This document shows, in pieces, positions 17,053-26,320 of a DNA stretch of 64,000 bases. Made by a program: the position numbers and the translations under genes. Numbering within the stretch: position 1 is the first letter of the stretch; the number at the start of each line of letters is the position of its first letter. Origin of the DNA: JAIUNP01 sp020161975. Lineage in GTDB: Bacteria; Pseudomonadota; Alphaproteobacteria; Rhizobiales; Beijerinckiaceae. The notes under the pieces are model-generated. The model had not been told where the DNA came from, made no database searches, and saw only the letters and a list, made by a program, of their open reading frames with translations. The DNA lies in the NCBI GenBank assembly GCA_036745275.1, contig DAIOGK010000019.1, positions 1 through 64,000 of the forward strand, read 5' to 3'.

Positions 17053-18431
17053 GCCGCACCACCTTCGCTGACGAGATCAAGGAGCGCCTTGTAGCGCACC
17101 TTACCCGATTCCGAGCGCGGAATCGCGGCGACGGACTTAACCTCCACCGCGCGCGGCGGAAATGTGTACGCCGTGATGATGGCCTGCTTGAGCGCGGCAG
17201 CATCGGCCCCCGCCTCAATGGCGACACACAACCAGTTGTCGCGGCCCACGCAAGCCGCTGTGTAGCCGAGCCGCTTTGCCAGCCCCTCGACGTCATCGAG
17301 ATTGACGCGGTTGCCCTGCAACTTGAGGAAGCGGCTCTTGCGCCCGGTGATCGCATAGCTGCCGTCGCCATTGCGACGGGCCAGATCCCCGGTCGCCAGC
17401 CGCCCGCCCATCACATCGCCGAGCGAAAGATCAGCCGCCCCTTCCGCATAGCCCATCATGATCGCCGGGCTGCGGCAGACAAGTTCCCCCTCGGTGCCAT
17501 CCAGCACCGGCTGGCCATCCTCGCCCAAAAGATCGAGCGCAACGCCCGGAATCGGAATGCCGATGGACGCCGGATTGCCCCGGGCCATCGCCGGCGGCAG
17601 ATAGCTGATGCGCGGTCCCGCCTCGGTCTGTCCGTACATGACGACGAAGCTGAGCCCCTTCTCCTCCGCCAGCGTCGTAAAGGCCGTCACAAGCTCCGGC
17701 GACAGTTTGCCGCCTGCCTGCGTCAGCGTTTTCAGCCCGGCGAAATTGACCCGCTTCGGCCCAAGCCGATGCAGCATTTCGAAGTGGAAGGGCACGCCCG
17801 ACAGCGAGGTCGCGCCTGAGGCCTCAAGCCGTTGCCAGAATTCGCGCTGCATCATCGTATGGTTGGTCAGCGCCAGCGTCGCCCCGGCCAGCACATGCGA
17901 ATTCACGATGGAATAGCCGAAGGAATAGTGCATCGGCAGCATCAGGAACGGCACGTCCGCATCCGCGATGCCGAGATAGTCGATGATGGCGCGCGCGTTG
18001 GCTTCCGCTTGCCCCCAGGAATAGCGGGCAAGCTTGGGTGAACCTGTACTGCCGGACGTGGAAAGCAGCACGGAAAGATCTGGATGGAGTTCAGGCAGCG
18101 GCCCTGCCCCGGCCTTTGCGGTCGCCGGCTCATCGGGCGCCACCACGAGATCGGGGCGATAAAGCCGCTCGATTTCAGCCAGCAGATCCGGCGCCACCGA
18201 CCGGTCGAGCATCAGCACGGCATGGCCGGAAGCAACTGCCGCCAGATAGGCCGCAAGCGAAGGCACCGTATTGCTGACCAGAAGGACGACAAACGCCTTG
18301 GGCCGGCTGAGCCCTGCCAGAAGCGGCAGGCCACGCGCCATGACCTCGCCGTAGGTGAGGCTCTGCCCGGCATCGTCGGTGGCAAGAATCTTGTCTCGAT
18401 AACGAACCAGCGCGTCCGCGAGCGATATCAT
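17049..18431 (-). CDS. AMP-dependent acyl synthetase/ligase
   Basis: The 460-residue ANL-superfamily adenylating enzyme has the P-loop STSGSTGSPKLARYS near residue 122, MYGQTEAGPR (motif III type) near 265, TGDLARRNGDGSYAITGR (A8 hinge region) near 355, and the C-terminal catalytic Lys in IPRSESGKVRYKALL. It likely activates a carboxylic acid and loads the ACP encoded upstream. The starting ATG is at 18431, 56 bases after the ACP stop. The substrate cannot be read from sequence. Together with the ACP and ketoreductase, it forms an acyl-building set next to sugar-modifying genes. Confidence 0.8.
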   Translation of the reverse strand: MISLADALVRYRDKILATDDAGQSLTYGEVMARGLPLLAGLSRPKAFVVLLVSNTVPSLAAYLAAVASGHAVLMLDRSVAPDLLAEIERLYRPDLVVAPDEPATAKAGAGPLPELHPDLSVLLSTSGSTGSPKLARYSWGQAEANARAIIDYLGIADADVPFLMLPMHYSFGYSIVNSHVLAGATLALTNHTMMQREFWQRLEASGATSLSGVPFHFEMLHRLGPKRVNFAGLKTLTQAGGKLSPELVTAFTTLAEEKGLSFVVMYGQTEAGPRISYLPPAMARGNPASIGIPIPGVALDLLGEDGQPVLDGTEGELVCRSPAIMMGYAEGAADLSLGDVMGGRLATGDLARRNGDGSYAITGRKSRFLKLQGNRVNLDDVEGLAKRLGYTAACVGRDNWLCVAIEAGADAAALKQAIITAYTFPPRAVEVKSVAAIPRSESGKVRYKALLDLVSEGGAA

Positions 18432-18487
18432 GGCAACTCCGGAAAGGATTGCCTGCCGCGCGCCCCTCGCGGCCGGCCAGAACGGGA

Positions 18488-18739
18488 TCAGACGTTGACG
18501 CTGTACTTGCGCAGGATCTCGCGCGCCTTGCCCACCGAACTCATGTCGATCACATCGTTGGTGTCGAGCATGATGTCGAACGCGCCTTCAAGTTCGGCAA
18601 TCAGCGCCATATGCGCCACGGAATCCCACTCGGGGATCGAGTTGTATTCGAGGCCATCGACGATCCGCGCCTGTTCAATTTGCAGGCCGGCGGCGAATGC
18701 GGAGAGGAAAGCAGCGTCCTGCGAAGCGGTCTCGGTCAT
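18488..18739 (-). CDS. Acyl carrier protein
   Basis: The 83-residue stand-alone acyl carrier protein has Ser40 in EWDSVAHM as the phosphopantetheine site, followed by the acidic helix II (ELEGAFDIML) that partner enzymes recognise. I chose the ATG at 18739 because upstream extension adds unrelated residues. It sits between the ketoreductase and AMP-ligase genes and is probably the carrier for the acyl group used by the LuxE/LuxC-like enzymes or the LpxD-like acyltransferase. It differs from the housekeeping AcpP, which normally has a DSLD-type motif. Confidence 0.82.
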   Translation of the reverse strand: MTETASQDAAFLSAFAAGLQIEQARIVDGLEYNSIPEWDSVAHMALIAELEGAFDIMLDTNDVIDMSSVGKAREILRKYSVNV

Positions 18740-18862
18740 GTCAGTCGATCCAGATATCAAGCGGGGAAATTCCCCCGCAGTGGCTGCAACGCACCCGATG
18801 GCACGCACTGCCCGATTTTCGGCGTCTGTGTAACGGTTAAGCCCCGCCCCTGCAACCCTCGT

Positions 18863-19618
18863 TCAGACGAGCATCCCCCCATCGACCCCCAGCACCTGCC
18901 CGGTGACATAGGCCGAGGCATCGCTGGCAAGAAACAACGCGGCCTGCGCGATATCCTCTGCTTTGCCAAGGCGGCCCATCTTGATGTTGCCGACAATTTT
19001 CGCATGCTTTTCCGCCGGAACGGCCTTGATCATGTCCGTGTCGATGAAGCCGGGCGCCAGCGCATTGACGCGGATGTTCTGCGGGCCAAGCTCTTTGGCG
19101 AGCGAATAGGTGAAGCCGATCACCGCCGCCTTGCTGGCCGCATAAACGGACTGCCCCTCGTTGCCGACCCGCCCGATGATCGAACTCAGCGAAATGATCG
19201 AGCCCGACTTGTTCCGCGCCATCATGCGCGCTGCCATCTGGCTGCACAGGATCACGCCCTTGATGTTAGTGGCGATCACATCGTCAATCAGCGCTTCCGG
19301 CGCCATGCCGATCAGCGCGTCGCGCAGGATGCCGGCGTTGTTGACGAGCACATCGAGCCGCTTGTGCTCCTTGTGCACCGCCATGAACCCGGCCTTCACT
19401 GCTTCTGCCGAGGTCACGTCGAAATAGGACGGCTGCACCGGAACGCCGAACTCGGCGGAAATTCCAGCCGCCAGCGCGTCCAGCGATCCGACCGTGCGCG
19501 AGTTCATGATGACGGTTGCGCCTGCGCTGGCGAACAGCCGCGCCATGGCAAGGCCGATGCCGCGGTTGGCGCCCGTGATGAGCGCGATCTTGCCGGAAAG
19601 AGGCTTGGCAGAAATCAT
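18863..19618 (-). CDS. SDR oxidoreductase, 3-oxoacyl-ACP reductase (FabG) type
   Basis: The 251-residue classical short-chain dehydrogenase has the cofactor motif TGANRGIG near residues 14-21, NNAG near 90, catalytic Ser (LSSIIG) and YAASK (Tyr-x3-Lys) near 155, and a C-terminal GGMLV. FabG-like enzymes reduce 3-oxoacyl-ACP to 3-hydroxyacyl-ACP with NADPH. Its place next to an ACP suggests it shapes a 3-hydroxyacyl group, perhaps an N-acyl substituent of a surface sugar. A role on a sugar ketone cannot be excluded. Confidence 0.8.
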   Translation of the reverse strand: MISAKPLSGKIALITGANRGIGLAMARLFASAGATVIMNSRTVGSLDALAAGISAEFGVPVQPSYFDVTSAEAVKAGFMAVHKEHKRLDVLVNNAGILRDALIGMAPEALIDDVIATNIKGVILCSQMAARMMARNKSGSIISLSSIIGRVGNEGQSVYAASKAAVIGFTYSLAKELGPQNIRVNALAPGFIDTDMIKAVPAEKHAKIVGNIKMGRLGKAEDIAQAALFLASDASAYVTGQVLGVDGGMLV

Positions 19619-19638
19619 GTCGGTTTCCAGGGATTGGT

Positions 19639-20370
19639 TCAGGCGTTGGAATAGAGTTTGCCGGGCCGTCCGGCCTGCCACTGGCCGAGGGCCTCGGGAA
19701 GCGTCAGGGATTTAAGGCCGCGCTTGTCCATGGCCGCGACCAGATCATCGAAGAACGAGCGCGCGCCATAGCCGTCATAGCGGAGCTTGGCAGGATCCTC
19801 GCCCGCCTTGAAGGCCGAAGCTCGCTCGACATAATAGGCGTAGTTCGGCGTATTGAGTTCGTAGTGAATCGGGTGGAAGTCGAACACCAGCACCTGTTCG
19901 CTTTCGACCGCCTGTGAAATGAACTTCGGATCAAAAATCCGGTAATCGCCCACGGTATCGAAATCGGTGCGGTTGAAGTCGTTGTTGTCCATGTAATAGA
20001 TCGGCATCTGCCAGACGCCCCACGGCACGAAGAAGGGCGAGATGTCCGTGCGTCCGAACGTATCCACCGTCGAGGCGATGGTGTAGCCGAGCTTGCCGAT
20101 CCGCACGCCGACATACTGGCTGAAGACCAGAGAATGGGCCCGCCAGCAGGTCGCCTTCGGAAAGGTCTCACGCCACTCCCGAAGGATCGCTTCCCAGTCA
20201 GACTTGTCGCCAAGGAACGGGTGCGGTGCGACCTCATGCCCGGCATCAGCCAGAAAATGAAACGCCTCGGTGCAGAAAAACGTGCCCCGCCCCGGAAAGC
20301 GGCAGCCCTTCAGCCACGCCCGCATCTGGGCATCCGACATGTGGTCCGTATCGAACGTCAGCGCGATCAT
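19639..20370 (-). CDS. Polysaccharide deacetylase-like protein, WbmS family
   Basis: The 243-residue NodB-fold-like protein starts MIALTFDTDHMSD, with the metal-binding Asp pair of the polysaccharide deacetylase superfamily, followed by AGHEVAPHPF, where a metal-ligand His is expected. The sequence pattern resembles WbmS of the Bordetella O-antigen locus. It probably removes an acetyl or related group from a sugar intermediate. Its ATG at 20370 overlaps the acyltransferase stop by 4 bases, which suggests a deacetylate-then-acylate pair acting on the same amino sugar (inference). Confidence 0.7.
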   Translation of the reverse strand: MIALTFDTDHMSDAQMRAWLKGCRFPGRGTFFCTEAFHFLADAGHEVAPHPFLGDKSDWEAILREWRETFPKATCWRAHSLVFSQYVGVRIGKLGYTIASTVDTFGRTDISPFFVPWGVWQMPIYYMDNNDFNRTDFDTVGDYRIFDPKFISQAVESEQVLVFDFHPIHYELNTPNYAYYVERASAFKAGEDPAKLRYDGYGARSFFDDLVAAMDKRGLKSLTLPEALGQWQAGRPGKLYSNA

Positions 20371-21272
20371 GACATCACCGGCATCGGGCGGGCAAAGGTC
20401 GGCAGCATCCGCACGCCCGGCGCGACATCCTTGGCGATTGCCGCGCCCATGGCGATCCAGGCCTTGTCGCCAACGACGAGCGAATTGGCGATGACCGCGT
20501 TCGGCCCCACCCAGACATCATCGCCAAGGCGCGTCGCTCCGCCGATCGAAGACCCCGCAACCAGCCGGCAATTGGCTCCGATCACCGCCGCATGGGCGAC
20601 ATGCACGAGATGATCGATCTTGCAGTTGGCACCAATCACCGTCGCACCGCCGAAAACGGACCGGGCGATACAGGCATTGGCGAGCACATGCGTCCCCGCC
20701 GAAATCGTCACACCGCCGGCGTGAGGAACATAGGTCACCACCCCGTCGATATAGCGCATCTCGAACCCCGGTCCGCCGATGGCAACACCCGGCCCGATGA
20801 AGCAGTTCTGACCGATGAAGGTGTTCTCCTCGATCACGACATTGGCGCTAATCACAGCCCCCGCTTCGATCACGACGTTCTCATCCGGAATGACGGCGGT
20901 GCGGTGCACCTTCGCCGCTGGATCAATCACGGTCTTCTGGCGGCGCGTATAGAAACCTGGGTCCCGCTCGCAGAAATGAAAATGGAGTTTCAGGAACACA
21001 TCGAGCGGCTTTTCCGCCACCAGAACCCCGAGATGCGGAGGAATGCTCTCAGCGTGCTCGTCCGTTGTCACCACGCAGGAGAAATTGCCGATGTTCTCAT
21101 CGAACTGCGGACGGAACTTCGGATCGTAATAGATCGTCAGCATCTCCGTTCCGAAATTGCGGAACATGCCGAGATTGCCGAAGCGCCCGTTGCGATGCAC
21201 GCGCCCGCCGAACAGGCGCGCGACGTCATGCAGGTCGCGGGTTTCATTCGACTGGAATGGCAGGGCGATCAT
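20367..21272 (-). CDS. Left-handed beta-helix acyltransferase, LpxD-like
   Basis: The 301-residue acyltransferase has an N-terminal alpha/beta part (1-110) and a hexapeptide-repeat helix (about 115-290) with repeats such as VVIEAGAVISANVVIEENTFIG and a conserved His-containing turn (KIDHLVHVAHAAVIG) like the catalytic His of LpxD. LpxD-type enzymes transfer acyl groups from ACP to an amino sugar. That fits the neighbouring ACP, deacetylase and ketoreductase, so it likely N-acylates a glycan sugar. I chose the ATG at 21272, which overlaps the glycosyltransferase stop by 4 bases. Confidence 0.75.
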   Translation of the reverse strand: MIALPFQSNETRDLHDVARLFGGRVHRNGRFGNLGMFRNFGTEMLTIYYDPKFRPQFDENIGNFSCVVTTDEHAESIPPHLGVLVAEKPLDVFLKLHFHFCERDPGFYTRRQKTVIDPAAKVHRTAVIPDENVVIEAGAVISANVVIEENTFIGQNCFIGPGVAIGGPGFEMRYIDGVVTYVPHAGGVTISAGTHVLANACIARSVFGGATVIGANCKIDHLVHVAHAAVIGANCRLVAGSSIGGATRLGDDVWVGPNAVIANSLVVGDKAWIAMGAAIAKDVAPGVRMLPTFARPMPVMS

Positions 21273-23023
21273 TGTGCCGGCGTCCCGTCGAGGTTCTTGC
21301 CGTAGGCCTTTGTGACCATGCGGTTCAAGGTCTGGTAGAAAACATCGTTGGAATAATACTTCTTGTACCATTCCTTGCCGGCCTTGCCGACAGCAGCCCG
21401 GCGCTCGGGGTCGCGGTAAAGGTCAGCCATTGTATCGCCGATCTCGACGTAGTTGTTGGTGATGATGAACGGCGGCAACTCATCAAAGCACCAGGTGTGC
21501 AATTTGGAATTGTAGTTCGTCAGGATCGGACGCTCGCACTGCATCGCCTTGGGCGGAATACCGCCGAAGGACAGTGGCGGGCCGAACTGGTCTGCCACCA
21601 CATCAGATGCCATGATGTAACGCATGAACGAACGATGCGGCTGCGATTTCATCCACATGACGCGCGAACCGATGCCGAGTTCGGCGATCAGTTCCTTCGA
21701 TTTCTGGATCATCTGCCCGGCCTCGACCAGGATGAGCAGACCACGCACTTTGTGAACATTCACAAGCCGCGCGAACCCCTCGATCATGAGGTCATTACCC
21801 TTGTCCCAGTTGCTGTCCCGGTGGCCCTTGTCCCAGTGGTGGCGGCTCGGGTTGAACACGATGAAGTCGCAGTCGAAACGCGCCTCCATCATCTGGCGGA
21901 GCCGAGCGGCCTTTTCGCGCTGGACATCGATGTTGTCCTCCATCGTCGGATGGGGAATGAACACATAGTTCTTGAGCCCCATCTTGTCGGCAGCGCGGTT
22001 GTTGTCGCAATTCGTCACGAATACACCAGCGGCATTCTGGTAGACGGCCTTGGTCTGACGCCCGATGTAGCTCTGTTCGAACGGCAGGTTGCGGATCGTC
22101 CCGTGTTCGAGGGCAAAATACGATTTGCCGACGGCCATCGGCCAGATGCCATCCGTCGCGTAACCCACCACCACATCGTAATGCGAAAACAGGCGCCGCC
22201 AGAGATGCGCGTCATAGTCGTAATGATGCACCTCATCGCTCAGTTTTGGCGGCTTGACGATTGCGGTCAGGTCCCGAACGATCTTGTCCCAGGCGTTCAC
22301 CGCCTCATGATCAATTTCCGGCCCGAGTTTCGGGTCCGGATTAGGTGTGCCCAGTCTGAGACTGCGCAGGGTTGCCTTGGCCTCGGACAGGCGGCGATAG
22401 ATGTCGCCACGCTCAACGTCCGACATGACGGGCTGCTGCGCCGCGGGGATGAGGCTGGCAAGCCGGCTCGAAGCACGGTTCGTGTTGACCCACTCGGCGC
22501 CGGGAAATTCTGCCTTCGTCTGCTGCGCGGCCCCGGGATGGTCGAGGCCACTCAGCCCGCGAAAGATCATACCAAACCGTGAATTCCACAGCCTGTGCCC
22601 GAACATGCCGATCCTGCCGGAGGAAATCATGCGGCGGTAGCGCGCAAGGAGCCGGCGCAGGATGGCCGCCTTGCGATGCTTCCCCTCGTTCAGCGCGATC
22701 AGATACTGAATCGCCATGTGGCGCGGCCCCTGCGCGATCCAGTCGGGCCGCTTGTAGCCATGTAGGTTGGTCCTGTGCCAGCCGGGAAAGAAATCGTCGC
22801 CCCAGTCGCCCTCGATCTCTGCGTCTTCCCATTCGGGGCAGCCATGCGTGTGGTAATAATCGGCAACCAGCAGATGGGATTCGATGCCGCGCTCATTGAG
22901 AAGCCGCGAGGCGATGAAGCCGTTGTTTGCGATGTTGCCGATATGAAGAACTTTAAGAGGGCGCGGCTTGCCATCGGAATTGCCGGTGGCGGCGCTCTGA
23001 GTGCTGTTTTGCGTATCAGACAT
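21269..23023 (-). CDS. Large GT-B glycosyltransferase
   Basis: The 584-residue protein is the first gene of the acyl/glycan operon on this strand. The N-terminal Rossmann half reads KPLKVLHIGNIANNGF-like near residues 22-35. The C-terminal donor half has IVFNPSRHHWDKG, then GIPPKAMQCERPILTNYN, the loop that normally contacts the nucleotide sugar. A long middle insertion (about 75-250) has no recognised domain. The start ATG at 23023 follows a divergent 283-base gap to the asparagine synthase gene, where both promoters should lie. Donor and acceptor are unknown. Confidence 0.75.
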   Translation of the reverse strand: MSDTQNSTQSAATGNSDGKPRPLKVLHIGNIANNGFIASRLLNERGIESHLLVADYYHTHGCPEWEDAEIEGDWGDDFFPGWHRTNLHGYKRPDWIAQGPRHMAIQYLIALNEGKHRKAAILRRLLARYRRMISSGRIGMFGHRLWNSRFGMIFRGLSGLDHPGAAQQTKAEFPGAEWVNTNRASSRLASLIPAAQQPVMSDVERGDIYRRLSEAKATLRSLRLGTPNPDPKLGPEIDHEAVNAWDKIVRDLTAIVKPPKLSDEVHHYDYDAHLWRRLFSHYDVVVGYATDGIWPMAVGKSYFALEHGTIRNLPFEQSYIGRQTKAVYQNAAGVFVTNCDNNRAADKMGLKNYVFIPHPTMEDNIDVQREKAARLRQMMEARFDCDFIVFNPSRHHWDKGHRDSNWDKGNDLMIEGFARLVNVHKVRGLLILVEAGQMIQKSKELIAELGIGSRVMWMKSQPHRSFMRYIMASDVVADQFGPPLSFGGIPPKAMQCERPILTNYNSKLHTWCFDELPPFIITNNYVEIGDTMADLYRDPERRAAVGKAGKEWYKKYYSNDVFYQTLNRMVTKAYGKNLDGTPAQ

Positions 23024-23306
23024 TCTGGCGATTCGGTTGGCGCAACGCCGCACTTCTGCCGCTTCGCGCATCACAGACCATGAAATCGGGCAAGTATTCC
23101 GCCCCGTTAAGGCTCGCGCCCTAGCATATTCGGCGAATGCAGGCAAACACCCTCGCAGGTGATGGCATGTGCAGGCCGCTGATGTTAAAGGCCTCGAAAC
23201 GGTGGTGCCTCATGCGACAGCTTGCAAACGCGAACTGATCGTGGTTGACGCTGCTTTGCTCGGGCAGCGCGCCATTGTGCGCCGCTTTTTGTGCAGGAGA
23301 ATGCCA

Positions 23307-25205
23307 ATGTGCGGCCTTGCCGGCATTTTTGATTTCGACGGACGCGCGATCAACATCGATCACCTCCAGTCCATGACAACAGCCATCGCCCATCGCGGAC
23401 CGGATGGCGCCGGTTTCTGGGATGGCGGCCACATCGGCCTTGGCCATCGCCGCCTTGCGATCATCGACCTCTCCGAGGGCGGTCACCAGCCGATGTCGAC
23501 GCCCGATGGCCGCTATGTCATCAGCTACAATGGCGAGATCTACAATTTCGAGGATATCCGCCTTCAGTTGCAGCAGAAGAACGTCCGGTTCCGGTCGCGC
23601 TCTGATACCGAGGTCATCCTTCAGGCGATTGCGACCTGGGGCCTTGAGAAGGCTGTGCTCAAGCTCAACGGCATGTTCGCCTTCGCGGTTTATGACCGGC
23701 ACGCCCGCCGCCTGACGCTGGTGCGCGACCGCTTTGGCGTCAAGCCGCTCTATTACGCGCAAGTGGGCCAGACCCTGCTGTTCGGCTCGGAGATCAAGGC
23801 GCTGGTGCAGCACCCGCAGTTCCGGACCCGCATCAATCTGCCCGGACTTGTGGAATACCTCACCTTCCAGAATTTCTTCGGGGAGGAAACGCTCTTTGCG
23901 GGTGTGAAGCTGCTGCCTGCCGGCTGCTATGCAGTGGCGGAACTGGCCGACAGTCCGCGCCAGGGCGAACTGCGCGTCACCCGCTACTGGGACTATCATT
24001 TCGAGGAACCATCCTCCCCGCGCTCGGAGGCAAGCTATCGCGAGGAACTGTCGCATCTGTTCCATCAGGCAGTGCGCCGCCAGCTTGTCAGCGATGTGGA
24101 CGTGGGCGCCTTTCTGTCCGGTGGCATGGATTCGGGATCGATCACGGCGGTCGCCTCGCGCTACCTGCCGATGATGCGCACCTTCACCTGCGGCTTCGAC
24201 ATGTCGTCGGCATCGGGGATTGAATTGTCGTTCGACGAGCGTCTCACCGCCGAGCGCATGTCGTATCTGTTCAAGACCGAGCACTACGAAATGGTGCTGA
24301 AGGCCGGCGACCTTGAGCGCGTCATGCCGCGCCTTGCCTATCACCTTGAGGAACCGCGCGTCGGCCAGTCCTACCCGAATTTCTACATTTCGCAGCTTGC
24401 CAGCAAATTCAACAAGGTGGTGCTGGCCGGCACGGGCGGCGACGAGCTCTTCGGCGGCTACCCCTGGCGCTATTACCGCGCCGTGGTGAACAACGATTTC
24501 GACCACTACGTCGATAATTATTTCGAGTTCTGGCAGCGCATTTTCACGCAAGGCCAGTTGAAGCGCGCCTGCGCTCCCATCTGGAAAGACATCAAGGACA
24601 TTTCGCCCCGCGATATCTTCAAGGGCGTATTCAAGCAGCATTCGGACCAGCTGACGAGCCCGGCGGATTACGTCAACCACTCCCTCTATTTCGAGTGCAA
24701 GACCTTCCTGCACGGCCTTCTCGTCGTCGAGGACAAGCTCTCCATGGCCCACAGCCTTGAGACGCGGGTGCCGTTCCTCGACAACGATCTGGTTGATTTC
24801 GCCATGAAACTGCCGGTCAGCATGAAGCTGAAGCGTCTCGACGAGATCGTGCGGCTCAACGAGAACAAGGCTGGCCAGGACAAGATCGCGAGCTATTTCA
24901 ACAAGACAAACGACGGCAAGCTGCTGCTTCGCTCGATGATGACCGACCTGCTGCCGAAAGACATCGTGGAGCGCGAGAAGCAGGGCTTCTCGGCCCCCGA
25001 TGCGAGCTGGTTCAAGGGCGAGAGCATCGATTACGTGCGCGAGCGCCTGCTTAATCCCAAGGCCAGGATTTTCAATCTGCTGTCTTATCCGGTGGTCGAG
25101 GAACTGCTGGCGAGCCACATGTCCGGCAAATCAAACCGCCGCCTGATGATCTGGTCGCTGCTGAACCTTGAGGAACTGTTCGACCGCTACGATCTGGTCT
25201 CCTGA
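23307..25205 (+). CDS. Glutamine-dependent amidotransferase, asparagine synthase type (copy 1)
   Basis: The 632-residue enzyme has an N-terminal class II glutaminase (Cys2 in MCGLAGIFDF, AIAHRGPDG, SYNGEIYN) and a C-terminal synthetase with the PP-loop FLSGGMDSGSIT near residue 270. Such enzymes make asparagine or, in O-antigen loci (WbpS type), amidate uronic acids to uronamides. The ATG at 23307 follows GGAGA by 6 bases and places Cys at position 2 as required. Its stop at 25203-25205 directly abuts the stop of the convergent DUF2793 gene. It shares its domain layout with the second copy at 28103 but is clearly divergent from it. Confidence 0.87.
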   Translation: MCGLAGIFDFDGRAINIDHLQSMTTAIAHRGPDGAGFWDGGHIGLGHRRLAIIDLSEGGHQPMSTPDGRYVISYNGEIYNFEDIRLQLQQKNVRFRSRSDTEVILQAIATWGLEKAVLKLNGMFAFAVYDRHARRLTLVRDRFGVKPLYYAQVGQTLLFGSEIKALVQHPQFRTRINLPGLVEYLTFQNFFGEETLFAGVKLLPAGCYAVAELADSPRQGELRVTRYWDYHFEEPSSPRSEASYREELSHLFHQAVRRQLVSDVDVGAFLSGGMDSGSITAVASRYLPMMRTFTCGFDMSSASGIELSFDERLTAERMSYLFKTEHYEMVLKAGDLERVMPRLAYHLEEPRVGQSYPNFYISQLASKFNKVVLAGTGGDELFGGYPWRYYRAVVNNDFDHYVDNYFEFWQRIFTQGQLKRACAPIWKDIKDISPRDIFKGVFKQHSDQLTSPADYVNHSLYFECKTFLHGLLVVEDKLSMAHSLETRVPFLDNDLVDFAMKLPVSMKLKRLDEIVRLNENKAGQDKIASYFNKTNDGKLLLRSMMTDLLPKDIVEREKQGFSAPDASWFKGESIDYVRERLLNPKARIFNLLSYPVVEELLASHMSGKSNRRLMIWSLLNLEELFDRYDLVS

Positions 25206-26303
25206 TCAGAGCCGCGTTCCGCCGAAGGAGGAATAGCCGGCATTCACCGTGCAGGACGCATTGGTGAAGACATGGATTTCCACGGTGTCGCCGGCATTCA
25301 GCTTGAGCAGCGAGTTGATTTGCAGCGCGTCGGTCGCATTGGCCGGGAACGCCTTGCTGATCCAGCTTCCCGAGGGCGCGGAATTCCTGGCGAAAGCCAC
25401 GAGCGGATTGCCCCCGCCGGCACCGAAACTGAGGTGCAACTGGCCCGTGAAGAAATAGACGCCCGCAACAGGGGCAACGAACTGGCTGTTTGTGCCGGAG
25501 AAGGCAGCCACCGGAATCCGCGCGGTCGAGAACCCTGTCACCTTGGTCCAGTTGGAACTTCCCGTGATGGCGACCGCCGCTGCCGTCTGGTAATCGAAGG
25601 CACCGGGATCACCGCGCCCTACCGTGTCGACATACCCCTTGGTGGCAAGGCCCAGCGCCGTTGTCGGTGCCGCGGCGGCCTGCGCCAGCCCCGTTGCAGG
25701 GTCAACCGTCAGCGCATTGATCCAGGCATTGCCGTCTGCGCTGACCTTGACCCGGAACTGCGCATCGCCGGCAAGCCCAACCTCCGCCCTGCCCGCATAA
25801 TCGGTCTGGAACAACAGGCTTGCCGTGTCGGACACCAGCTTGCGGTTGATCTTCACCCGCGAACTTGCGCCGTCGTGATCAAACAGCACGTTGGCGCTTT
25901 TCACGGCGAGACGCTGCGTTGCATCAGCGGTTGCGGCAATGCCGAGGTACTCGAAAGCACTGCCAAGCGGGCGCCAAAGCGTCCCCGTGAAGGTGTAGAT
26001 GGCATCGCTCGCCACGACATAGGCGAGCCACCCCCTGGCCGGCGCGTGGAACCGCCACGCCGCATCCCGCACCACCGCAACCCGGCCTGCCTTGCCGGCA
26101 AAGGCCCCGGTCGGCGCCGTACCAACCAGATAGCGCGCGCCCTCGGCCGGGCTGGACGGCGGCACATTGACCACCCCCTCTACCGACAATTGCACCAGCG
26201 CATCGATCTGGAGCAAGGCCTCGTTATGCGTCACATGTTTCTGCGCCTGCCCGGCAGCGAGAAGCGGCAATTGCAGGTTCGTCGTCTGGGTGGTAACCGT
26301 CAT
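25206..26303 (-). CDS. DUF2793 phage-tail-like protein with C1q-like C-terminus
   Basis: The 365-residue protein starts like DUF2793 proteins known from tail regions of prophages and gene transfer agents (LPLLAAGQAQKHVTHNEAL near residue 15). The C-terminal 135 residues (SNWTKVTGFSTAR to GYSSFGGTRL) look like a C1q/TNF-type jelly roll with the family pattern FVAPVAGVYFFTGQ. No other phage genes are nearby. It is a single gene between an amidotransferase and the Wzm permease, on the opposite strand. It may be a domesticated receptor-binding or surface-attachment protein (inference). It has its own promoter-like region upstream. Confidence 0.7.
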   Translation of the reverse strand: MTVTTQTTNLQLPLLAAGQAQKHVTHNEALLQIDALVQLSVEGVVNVPPSSPAEGARYLVGTAPTGAFAGKAGRVAVVRDAAWRFHAPARGWLAYVVASDAIYTFTGTLWRPLGSAFEYLGIAATADATQRLAVKSANVLFDHDGASSRVKINRKLVSDTASLLFQTDYAGRAEVGLAGDAQFRVKVSADGNAWINALTVDPATGLAQAAAAPTTALGLATKGYVDTVGRGDPGAFDYQTAAAVAITGSSNWTKVTGFSTARIPVAAFSGTNSQFVAPVAGVYFFTGQLHLSFGAGGGNPLVAFARNSAPSGSWISKAFPANATDALQINSLLKLNAGDTVEIHVFTNASCTVNAGYSSFGGTRL

Positions 26304-26320
26304 GTCAGCCTCTTAATGTT

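Noticed and set aside
14744..18739. Bioluminescence (lux) operon
   Set aside because: LuxC- and LuxE-like genes are present but there is no luxA, luxB or luxD, and the flanking genes are for glycan synthesis.
23121..25118. A 665-codon minus-strand frame
   Set aside because: It lies fully antisense to asparagine synthase copy 1, and its sequence is rich in His/Arg/Leu as expected from a shadow frame.
25206..26303. Prophage or gene transfer agent cluster
   Set aside because: Only one DUF2793-type gene is present; there are no capsid, terminase, portal, integrase or lysis genes around it.
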